64,000 nucleotides of DNA from Escallonia rubra (Eukaryota > Streptophyta > Magnoliopsida > Escalloniales > Escalloniaceae): the NCBI GenBank assembly GCA_033065855.1, contig JAVXUO010001968.1, forward strand, positions 62,001 through 126,000, in the 5' to 3' direction. The position numbers were made by a program, and so were the translations under genes. The notes under the pieces are model-generated. The model was not told the origin of the DNA. It was given only the letters and a program-made list of their open reading frames with translations, and did no database searches. This document shows positions 46,740 through 55,251 of the stretch, piece after piece. The stretch's first letter is position 1; every line of letters begins with the position of its first letter.

Positions 46740-46808
46740 GAAGGGTATTCTTGTCCAAAAAAAAAAATTTACACACATCCACACTTTTATAAGTAGTATA
46801 GATATAGA
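46740..46808 (-). mobile_element. Helitron-like 5' terminus
   Basis: On the minus strand the sequence reads TCTATACTACTTATAAAAGT, then GTGGATGTGTGTAAA and a T-run, resembling plant Helitron 5' ends (TC start, TATACTAC TTATAAAAG). Its orientation is opposite to the 3' end at 46,479, so these are two separate or nested elements. Confidence 0.4.
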
Positions 46809-47080
46809 TATAAAATATAGATAATGAGTTGTTGGTAGAGATAGTTCCTAAAGCTTATGGCCTATTTTTCATCGGTTAGTTTATATTTTATTTGAATTTT
46901 TTTGATTTATGGTAATGAACTGCAACAAAAACGCTTACACATTAAGAAGATACCCTACTCGATTGGCTATCAAATTATGCATAGCGCGCCTCTGTGTTTT
47001 TACGTGACAGAAACAGTTGAAATCCTTCAAAATCTTCTTCAAGTTTAAATTGGTCAAAACGCAATACCTTAATTAAAAAC

Positions 47081-48336
47081 TGAAACCAATAAAATAACCC
47101 TAAAGGGGGGTGAATAGGGTTTTAAGACTACTTTAAAATTATCAACCAACAAACCTCAATTACAATAACTCAAATAAACAAACAACCAATCTCAACACAA
47201 ATATAAAGCAATAAAGTAAAGAGAGAAGGGTTTAGAGATACTTGACAAGGAGAATTAAATGATTCGGCTTGATATACCCACAAGCCTACGTCCACCCCTT
47301 CAAGGAAGTCCCTTGAATGGCCCTAGAATCCACTAGTATGATCTTCCTTACGGGTCAAGATCGAACCTCTTACATTCCCTTGATGCTATGCCCACATCAA
47401 GAACAAGCTTTGACAAACCCAAAGCTCCAAAGCTTGACAACCCCAAGCTTTGATACAAGAACCTTTCAATAAAGAAATGTGTACAAGATTTCACTCTTAA
47501 GAAGTAGATGAGTACAAGTTGAAGTACTAGAACAAGAGAGATGAGTGTATGATGACTTATGAAAGTGTATCTCTCTCTAATGTAAGCTCACAATAAATGC
47601 TCTCTTGAAAAGGATGAGAAATCAATGAAAACAAGAGAGATTTGAACAATTGCTTTGATCTTTGAGAATATGAAAGATAAGAGAGCTTTGAATGCAATTG
47701 ATGAATGAAAACTATGCCCAAGATGAGTATTTATAGAGGTGGAAATAAATATGACCGTTTGGGGTTAGGTGGGGCATTAAATGCGCCAAACGGTAAATGC
47801 AGTCGACTGCAATGCACCATTGCAGTCGACTGTAACCCAAAAGTAACCGTTGGAAATTCAAATTTCCAACTTGCAGTCGACTGCAATGCAATGCAGTCGA
47901 CTGTAATAGGCTACTAGAAGTATTGCAGTCGATTGCATTCCAATGCAGTCGACTGTAATACCTCACTGCCCAACTTGCAGTCGACTGCATTCCTCAAAAT
48001 GCAGTTTCCTTATTTTTAAAGCATGAAAAACTTTTATGCATACAAGGGAAACCTATGGGCAAGTTCTAGGTATACAGTCATCGTAACGATCATCTCTCTA
48101 TGTCTAGTTTACAAAGACGGAAATAAAAGTATGAAAACTTCAATCGACGATTTCCTTCTTTGATGCGTTCCGTTGAGAGTCTTTGACCGTGTTGCTCGTC
48201 TAATAATCTGTTTGCATGAGAATGAGATTGTTCCTATTGCTTCATCAACTCAATGCATGTTAGACAGCATAATCATCAATGTTAGTTATCATCAAAATCA
48301 AATATAATCCTAGGTTAAATAACCGTAGGGTTAACA
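47081..48336 (-). mobile_element. Solo LTR of the Sirevirus-like Copia family
   Basis: Minus strand, 1,256 bp, from TGTTAACCC to GGTTTCA, flanked by an exact 5-bp duplication AAAAC (47,076-47,080 and 48,337-48,341). It is the same family as the LTRs at 19-24.7 kb. It carries six perfect CAGTCGACTG palindromes and one variant between 47,798 and 47,986. No internal region remains, so it arose by LTR-LTR recombination. As an LTR it looks whole. Confidence 0.9.
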
Positions 48337-48341
48337 AAAAC

Positions 48342-48845
48342 TTTTCTTCACGAAATAAATAAGAATTAAAAACGCCCGTACGTTTACAATATTTGTTTTC
48401 TGTTTTTATTTTCATGATTTTCGTATTCATTTTGAAAATATGCTCCTGTACTTTTATCATCTTCACTGGAAAAAAAAAATTAGTTACTTTTTCTTATATT
48501 GGGTTAAATTTGGGTAAAAAAGCTGAAAACATCTTGGAGATGTTTTCAGTTTTTTGTCACTGTTTGAGTAATTTTACTCAAAATGAAAATAAAAAACAGT
48601 AGAAGTACACCAAAAAAATAATATTTTTTTTATCAACATTATAGAAACCAGAAAACGAATATAGTAAACGTATGGCCCAATGGATCACTGCATTGCCGTT
48701 TCATGAATAAAGTGCTTTTCGGTGGTCTAGCTTTCTGTTCAAAATCAATGGCTTGTAGATTTTGTTGAGCATAATAACACGCATGCTGTTGGAACAAAGG
48801 AAGACGTCAACAAAAGACTCCGTCGTCTTTGTCTTTAGTTAGCGA
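48342..48845. other. AT-rich intergenic DNA
   Basis: No gene, terminal repeat or array noticed. Confidence 0.35.
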
Positions 48846-48849
48846 CAGT

Positions 48850-48996
48850 ACAAAGGCGGGCAGAATGACATAAAGACTTTTCTATGGCGACCTAGGACAA
48901 TGCTTGCAATTATCAGAGGCAAAAAGGCGGGCAGAATGACAGAGAGACTTTTCCATGGCGGCCTAGGACAATCCTCGCAATTATCAGAGGCAAAAA
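48850..48996. repeat. Two-copy tandem repeat, unit about 73 bp
   Basis: AAGGCGGGCAGAATGACA starts each copy, and both end CAATTATCAGAGGCA. Only a handful of substitutions separate the copies. Confidence 0.88.
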
Positions 48997-49129
48997 GTAC
49001 GTAAGATAGGGACATAAATTGAGGACGAAGCTATGTTAGAGTAGAACTCTGCAAAGAAAATGTTACGTTTAGGCGTGGATGTGACGAACAAAACTTCCAA
49101 GAAGATGGGTATAATTAAAACCCAGCTAA

Positions 49130-49228
49130 GCACTAAGATCAAACTTTAGTCCACTAGTTGAAGCACTAAGATCAAACTTTAGTCCACTAGTTGAAGCACT
49201 AAGATCAAACTTTAGTCCACTAGTTGAA
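49130..49228. repeat. 33-bp unit in three exact copies
   Basis: Starts GCACTAAGATCAAACTTTAG; three units head to tail without visible differences, immediately left of a fold-back element. Confidence 0.95.
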
Positions 49229-49234
49229 TGAAAG

Positions 49235-49425
49235 GGATTAGGATCACAGCTGTAACCCATGGTTGTGATGTGATGAATGCTGAGAGAGAGGGAGGAGAGA
49301 GAGGGAAGAGAGAGAGGGCGCTGTAAACCATGGTTACTCTCTCTCTCTTCCCTCCCTCTCTCCTCCCTCTCTCTCAGCATCCATCACAGCATCCCTGCTG
49401 GGTTATAACAGGGGATCCAAATCCT
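49235..49425. mobile_element. Fold-back MITE, 191 bp
   Basis: Two arms (49,235-49,315 and about 49,332-49,425) form a long imperfect hairpin: GGATTAGGATC at the left, AGGATTTGGATC reverse-complemented at the right, CCATGGTT near the loop, and long GAGAGAG/CTCTCTC stems. The flanks carry an exact 8-bp duplication AATGAAAG (49,227-49,234 and 49,426-49,433), or 9 bp with one mismatch. This suggests hAT or MULE mobilisation. Confidence 0.8.
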
Positions 49426-49755
49426 AATGAAAGACACTTGTAATCATAACGATCGAGATTTTAATGTTCATGTCATCTCAAGGTAGTGTCTGCTGTTACG
49501 GTGCTTTATTGACGCTCGCCTTTAAGAAACTTGAATGAAATTCTTAAGCTTGAGCACATGACCGGTAATATGATTGCGAACTTTTAATTTTTTTGACGGT
49601 GTGCCTCCGGTGTGTTCCTGGAAAGGTGCAATTGTAATCGGTCCTTGTTGGGTTAGTAAGGGTGTTGTTCACAAATTGTACCTATTAAAACACAACCTCC
49701 CTCGCACAGAAATAATCAATCAGCACATTGTCATGTAATTAAGAAAAAATTGTAC

Positions 49756-50000
49756 TCCCTCCGTCTCACATAACTTGATCAACTTTTCTTTTTGGACCGT
49801 CCCACAGAAATTGTTCATTTCTAAATTAAAAAAGATTATGTGAGTACTTTTACATATTTACCCTTTTTTAATTTTATTTCTCTGTCCCCATTTAACTCTC
49901 TACCAACTCATTCTCATCCTCTCATGGCCTACTTTCTTACATTTTTTTATTCATTTCTCTCTTTATATTTAGCACTCCACTAACATATTTTTTTCTTGTA
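49756..50000. mobile_element. Stowaway-like MITE, left half
   Basis: Begins CTCCCTCCGTCTCACATAAC, with internal text (TTTACATATTTACCCTTT, then CTCTCTACCAACTCATT) parallel to the 26.7-kb element. No matching right terminus is visible before UGT copy G, so it is truncated. Confidence 0.55.
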
Positions 50001-50322
50001 CAACTTCTGCTTGGTTACTACTTAGCAGCTTCTTGTGATCATCGTTGATAAATGCTATTGGTAGGAGGGTTTTTTCGACTTCGGGATTCACCCTTCTCAT
50101 TGTAGGGATTTTCTCCAACATTACCTTCGTAATAATATTAAATGATTTGACTCATTGCTTAGTGAGCTACATTATTTTACGACTAATACGTAAAATCTAT
50201 TATTTCCACTACTGAATCCCCTTAATAGTTCAGAGCTAAAGAAGCACAACTAATGCAATTAAACTTTGCTACAATGTTGCAAAGAATACGTGAATTGATC
50301 TTGCCATTGACTACGTACTTAT

Positions 50323-50826
50323 ATGGTAAACTTTGCTAAAATGCAACCCCAGGACAGTTCAATCCAGATTGAGCATATTTCTGACTGCTTCGAGGAAGGT
50401 GGTCAGAAAACCGATAGCCATGACGCCATGTTTGATCACTTCAGAATCGCTGTTTCACGTGGTTTCCCTGAGCTTATTGAGAAGGAAAAGAGCTTAGGAT
50501 GCCCTGTCAAACTTGTCGTGTATGATTCAGTCATGCCATGGGTTTTAGACAAAGCCCACCAGCTAGGCCTATATGGAGCTGCATTCTTCACTCAATCCTG
50601 TGCTGTTTGTGCCATTTACTGCCATGAGCATCAAGGGTCGTTGCAATTTGATCCTAGTGAAGGGTCTGCAGTATCAATGCCTTTTCTGGGAACCAAGGAT
50701 TTGCCTTCATTCATCTATGATGTGAGTTCATAGCCATCTATACTAAGGCTTGTTGTGAATCAATTCTCAAATAGCGAAAAGGCAGACTGGCGCTTGTTCA
50801 ACACTTTTGACAAGCTGGAAGGAGAG
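50323..50826 (+). pseudogene. UGT74-like glycosyltransferase exon 1, 5'-truncated (copy G)
   Basis: Counterpart of copy A. Homology starts at ATGCAACCCCAGGACAGC (about 50,341); the N-terminal 50 or so residues with the catalytic His are gone. The frame includes QIEHISDCFEEGGQ, LIEKEKSLGCPVKLVV, the catalytic Asp in VYDSVMPWVLD, and YGAAFFTQSCAVCAIY, a segment lost from copy A. An in-frame TAG replaces TAT in the SSYPS motif near 50,732. The remaining codons stay in frame to KLEGE at 50,826, where the donor reads ATATGT instead of GTATGT. The truncation, the stop and the lost donor make this copy non-functional. The 3' flank matches that of copy A. Confidence 0.88.
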
Positions 50827-51409
50827 ATATGTTTCTCTTTCTCCCCTCCAACCATCTTCACCGTCGCTACATAGCTAGAGGCTACTCATGCATTGTTAGT
50901 GGGGGACTGTGTGGCTTGCCTTCATTGGACCTGATCATCATTGGCACTTGCCAGATGACGTTAGAAGATCACCTTAAGTTATCCGAAAGAACATTAATTA
51001 ACAACAAAGGGATACCACGTAACCTTTTGTCTCACGTTGAGCGACTCTCACCATTGTTACGCATGACAATAAGAAACTATATAAGAAAGTCTCACCAGTT
51101 ACTACCCTCACTGTTTTATTTGGCCTACTTAAGAAACTATGCCTTATACACCACTACTAAAGGAGATATCACGTAATATTTTGGCTGTTACTCCAGTCGT
51201 AAAAGGATAATTATAAATTTGTGTACAGCGATAATTAATATTCGTTAAATGTCTTTAAGAACTTTTATTTAATAATGCTAAAAAGTGGTGTTAAGAATTG
51301 TCGCTGAAAGAATTAACAAAAGTGCCGCTAATTGTATTCAGTGACCATTATTTGTCGTTATATGATGATTTATAATTATCTTTTTGTTTATAACCCGGGT
51401 AGCACTAAA

Positions 51410-51650
51410 AAAACATAGCGCGTTGGTGGCTACCCCAACAGGTTGCTTGGCATAATTTGAGCCTGTTCCATAGAGTTGGCACTGTCACACTCCGTCATCT
51501 CCCCATGCCAGCACTCAAAAAATATCCAAAAGGTGTACCATGCTTGGCACCCTCAAATTTTTTTTTCGTGATACTATAAAGTTTATTTTGACTAATATAA
51601 TGCGCACCACCAAGTTTCGTGAGTTTGGCACCTGTCATTCCCGACCATAT
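51410..51650. repeat. Upstream DNA shared with block 1
   Basis: Single-copy counterpart of the duplicated unit at 3,980-4,770 (CCCCAACAGGTTGCTTGGCA; CCATGCCAGCACTCAAAAAA; TTCCCGACCATATTCC). No gene. Confidence 0.7.
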
Positions 51651-51999
51651 TCCGGATAAAAACACTACTCGATATTCCAGATAAAAACATCACTGCAATC
51701 TCACCATTATAAAATAAGTAGGAACAATTTCACCAAACTACAAAATCGGCCTGCCGTGACTTTGTCCTAAAAGGTTGATTCGCGCCTCGCAGAACATGTG
51801 GCTCGATGCGATGGACTTCACGGCATGCGACCTCCACGATTAGTCTATAGTACTATCTCCTTTTACATGCACATCTAAGAGAGACTCTTAAATAACCCTC
51901 TCGACTCTCCTCCTTCACAAGCCACACAGTATCAAAATATATAGACACTAAAAATATCAAGGTGTTGTGACAGAATTTTGGAGGGAGAGGAAACAAGGA

Positions 52000-52090
52000 A
52001 GTGTGTGGAGCCAAGGAAAATTGTGTGGAGCCAGAGGCTCAAAACTTGGAGCCAAAGTATTGGCTCTGTGTGGAGCCAAAGGAAATATTG
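52000..52090 (+). promoter_or_regulatory. Repeated GTGTGGAGCCAAAGG motif upstream of copy E
   Basis: The motif or close variants recur near 52,001, 52,023, 52,049 (TTGGAGCCAAAGT) and 52,068, 66-155 bp above the TATA box. Copy B has only two. The word is a candidate cis element whose copy number changed after the block duplication. Function is inference. Confidence 0.45.
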
Positions 52091-52155
52091 CCGAGTCAAG
52101 GTAGAGGAAAGGGCAGCCGTGGCTTCTCCACCAGCCCCACGTGTTTTGAAACACA

Positions 52156-52163
52156 TATAAATA
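52156..52163 (+). promoter_or_regulatory. TATA box of UGT copy E
   Basis: TATAAATA lies 137 bp before the ATG at 52,293, with spacing and surroundings (ACATATAAATACAACACATT) matching copy B. Confidence 0.75.
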
Positions 52164-52292
52164 CAACACATTAGCTAACTCTTTGGTGGCAGTGCTTTCA
52201 CGAGTAAACTTGGGAGAGCTCGGTGTAATAATCCCATATCCAAAATCTACTCAAACCTCCTTCGCCGTACTGGGGTTGAAGGGCCAGCGAAA

Positions 52293-52940
52293 ATGGAGAG
52301 ACAGGAAGTGGCCACCAGTAGCAAAACACATGTCCTGGTATTCCCTTTCCAAGCGCAAGGTCACATGAACCCAATGATACAATTCTCCAAGCGCCTTGCC
52401 TCCAAAGGCCTTAAGGTCACCCTGGTTGTCACCAAGAAGTCCTTGCAATCCCAAGACAGCTCAATCAAGGTTGAGCACATTGCCGACTTCTTGGAGGATG
52501 GCAATCAGATGATCGAGATCGGTGATTCCTTTGTTGAACGCTTCCGAGTCGCGGTTTCACGCGGTTTGCCTGAGCTTATTGAGAAGCAAAACAGCCTTGG
52601 ATGCCCTGTCAAGGTTGTTGTGTATGACGCGAGCTTGCCGTGGGTCTTAGACATAGCCCACCAACTAGGCCTTTATGGAGCTGTGTTCTCCACTCAGTCC
52701 TGCGCTGTTGGTGCTGTTTACTACCATATGCATAAAGGGTCATTGAAGAATATTGGTCCTGTTGAAGGGTCTACGGTGTCGCTGCCTTCAATGCCATTGA
52801 TGGAAACCAAGGATCTGTCTTCTTTCATCTATGACATGGGCTCATATCCATCCATGTTAAGGATTGTTGTAAATCAATTCTCGAATTGGGAAAAAGCTGA
52901 TTGGCGCTTGTTCAACACTTTCGACAAGTTGGAAGGCGAG
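52293..52940 (+). CDS. UGT74-like glycosyltransferase exon 1, intact (copy E)
   Basis: The ATG at 52,293 follows the conserved leader, with a TATA box 137 bp upstream. The exon is open for 216 codons and ends GAG, followed by GTATGT, a strong donor. It encodes the N-terminal Rossmann-like acceptor domain: HVLVFPFQAQGHMNPMIQFS with catalytic His24; LIEKQNSLGCPVKVVVYD with the partner Asp at 112; then YGAVFSTQSCAVGAVYYHMH, and the closing FDKLEGE that meets VVNWMASQWP of exon 2 in phase 0. With an intact exon 2 the enzyme would be about 456 residues, standard for this family, cytosolic and without signal peptide. No exon 2 lies in the 728 bp before copy F, so the nearest acceptor is at 54,530, skipping F. 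If so joined, the 10-bp deletion in that exon would truncate the C terminus. The intactness suggests recent or current selection. Acceptor unknown. Confidence 0.88.
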
Positions 52941-53571
52941 GTATGTTTCTCTTGATTCCCCTCCTACCCTCAGTGTATAACTAGTACGTACGGTTAGTGG
53001 AGGTTGAGTAGTTGCCTTTATTGAAGGCGATCATCATGGTCAGACGTTATTAAAGAATCACCTTAAGGTATCCAACACATTCACTTAACTACATAACATT
53101 TTGTTTCACGTCTAACTTACACCATATAACTTCATTGTTGTTACGACACCGTAGGAAGCTATCGATGATTTTTTTTCTGTTAGCTTGATAAAAAAAGGGA
53201 AATAACATATGAGAAGACATGAATATACGTGTATGCGGCTTCTTCTCCTTAATCGTCACCAGTCGACAAGATGTGGAGAGATTTCGAGTTCAACATTTCA
53301 ACATTAAGCGTATGTGGCGCTTTGGGTGACTCATGCATGTTTGAGGCATAGAAAGACGAGTCTGAGTGAATCAAGAACTATATTTTCTCTGCGTTGACGC
53401 AAAAGTCTTTTGTTTGTGCCCGAAACATCAATTTCATAACCTTTCAATTTGTCATTGCAAATGGCAAGAAGTCAAAAGCAGCACTACTAGGAGACCTCCC
53501 CTCTTCCCAAATTCTAAACCTAGCCTGGTCAAACCTAATTGCTGAAAGATAGCCCTTCAATGCTATCTGCG

Positions 53572-53577
53572 TATAAA
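53572..53577 (+). promoter_or_regulatory. Candidate TATA box of UGT copy F
   Basis: TATAAA lies 97 bp before the ATG at 53,669. In dead copy C the matching site reads GGATAAA. Confidence 0.5.
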
Positions 53578-53668
53578 CTCAACAAAACGTCTACACCCGT
53601 TTAACCTAATCCCCACTTACAGATTCACAAATACAGAGACTGGAAACAAGCAATTGGAGACACGAGAA

Positions 53669-54289
53669 ATGGGTAGCACCAAAGCTCATGCTCTGGTCCT
53701 CCCATTCCCAGTGCAAGGCCACATAAACCCAATGCTACAATTCTCCAAACGCCTGGCCTCAAAAGGCCTCAAAGTCACCCTAGTCGCCACCACAAACTCC
53801 GTGCAAGCACCAGACAACTCGATCGACATCGAGTACATTCCAGATGGCTCTGACCAAACAGATCAGAAGAAGGATGCCGGGTTAGAACGGTTCAAATCAG
53901 TGGCTTCTCGGGTCTTACCGGATTTCATTGAGAAGCTAAACGGATATGGATCATGCCCTGTCAAGCTCGTTGTCTATGATTCGATACTGCCATGGGCTTT
54001 GGACATAGCCCACGAGTTAGGTCTGTGTGGAGCTTCGTTTTTCACTCAGTCTTGTGCTGTTTCTGCCATATATTACCATATAACTCATGGGTCTTTGGAG
54101 ATTGGTTCGTTGGAAGGGGATAACGTGTTGTTGCCATCAATGCTGTTGATAGGTGTCAAGGATTTGCCTTCTTTTATATCTGATATGGATGCGTATCCAG
54201 CTCTGTTGAGGCTTGTTCTTGACCGGTTCTCTAATTTTGAGAAGGCGGATTGGCTGTTGTTCAACTCTTTTGACAAGCTGGAATGTGAG
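53669..54289 (+). CDS. UGT74-like glycosyltransferase exon 1, intact (copy F)
   Basis: I place the start at ATG 53,669 (MGSTKAHALVLPFPVQGHIN), since the frame upstream has only a TTG. It is open for 207 codons, ending FDKLECE with GAG, then GTATGT. It shows catalytic His18 in QGHINP, the partner Asp at 104 in VVYDSILPWALD, and CGASFFTQSCAVSAIYY. It is clearly more distant from copy E than copies of exon 2 are from each other: the acceptor-binding loops (VQAPDNSIDIEYIPDGSDQ) differ throughout, so substrate choice probably differs. It is followed by a 240-bp intron and exon 2 at 54,530, with the same splice phase as E. Joined product as it stands: about 381 residues because of the exon-2 deletion. 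Confidence 0.88.
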
Positions 54290-54529
54290 GTATGTTTTGT
54301 ACAGTAATGGTCAATGAGGTAGGTTCCCTTACAGGCCTCTATTAAACAACAAACATTCAGCAATAATGAAGTCGTGCGTTAACATACGGAGTGTGAACTT
54401 AGACGTAATTGTAAATTTATCTGGTTGATGATCCCCACTAAACTGGAAAAAAAAAAAAAAAAGAAAAAAAAAAAACAGGTATGGAAGTTATAATTGTAAA
54501 TTTGCTGATGGTGTTATTACTGCCTGTAG
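54290..54529 (+). other. Intron of UGT copy F
   Basis: 240 bp, from GTATGT to CTGCCTGTAG. It holds the empty target site CCCTTACAG (about 54,326-54,334) of the MULE found in copy C, and a poly-A tract (54,447-54,478). Confidence 0.85.
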
Positions 54530-55242
54530 GTCGTGAACTGGATGGCAAGCCAATGGCCAACCAAGACCGTAGGACCAACCATTCCATCAATGTACTTAGA
54601 CAAGCGATTGGAAGATGACAAAGACTACGGCCTCAGTCTCTTCAAGCCTGGTGATGAAGTTTGCATAAAGTGGCTAGACACCAAAGAAACTGGTTCAGTT
54701 GTTTACGTATCGTTCGGGAGCCTGGCCAACCTTGGAGAAGATCAAATGGAGGAACTAGCATGTGGACTAAAGCAGAGCAACCGGTACTTCCTGTGGGTGG
54801 TCAGAGCTTCAGAAGAGAGTAAGCTCCCTACCAATTTCGCGACAGAGGCATCCGAGAAAGGTCTGGTTGTGAACTGGTGTCCTCAGCTCAAGGTTTTGGC
54901 TCACCCGGCAATGGGCTGTTTCATGACTCATTGCGGGTGGAACTCGACGCTGGAAGCGTTGAGTTTGGGTGTGCCGATGCTGGCAGTGCCTCAGTGGACG
55001 GATCAACCTAATTTGTTGTGGATGTATGGCAAGCCGGGGTTCGAGTTAAGGTAGACGAGAAGGGAAGGATTAAAAGGGAGGAAATTGAGATGTGCATAAG
55101 AGAAGTCATGGAAGGAGACAGAGCTAATGAGCTTAAACGGAATGCTGTCAGGTGGACTGAATTCGCCAAAGAGGCAGTAGATGAAGGTGGTAGCTCTGAT
55201 AAGCACATCGACGAGTTCATTTCAGAACTTGCGTGTAGATGA
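54530..55242 (+). pseudogene. UGT74-like exon 2 with 10-bp deletion after the PSPG box
   Basis: Starts VVNWMASQWPTKTVGPT after the acceptor CTGCCTGTAG. It contains a full PSPG box (WCPQLKVLAHPAMGC to AVPQWTDQ, HCGWNS core). Immediately after TDQP, 10 bp present in the 12,814 exon (TACTAATGCC-like segment near 55,008) are missing. The frame shifts and stops at 55,054 (ending GKPGFELR) after 174 codons. The old frame is otherwise undamaged to its TGA at 55,242 (KHIDEFISELACR), so the lesion is young, or a sequencing or assembly slip. The lost part holds the last helices, which normally pack against the N-terminal domain, so activity is doubtful. The 3' flank is cut by a Copia fossil about 10 bp after the stop. 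Confidence 0.85.
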
Positions 55243-55251
55243 ATAGTTTGC

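Noticed and set aside
53654-53668. Upstream extension of UGT copy F to position 53,654
   Set aside because: The codon there is TTG. The ATG at 53,669 fits the family start (MGSTKAHALV) and is preserved in copy C.
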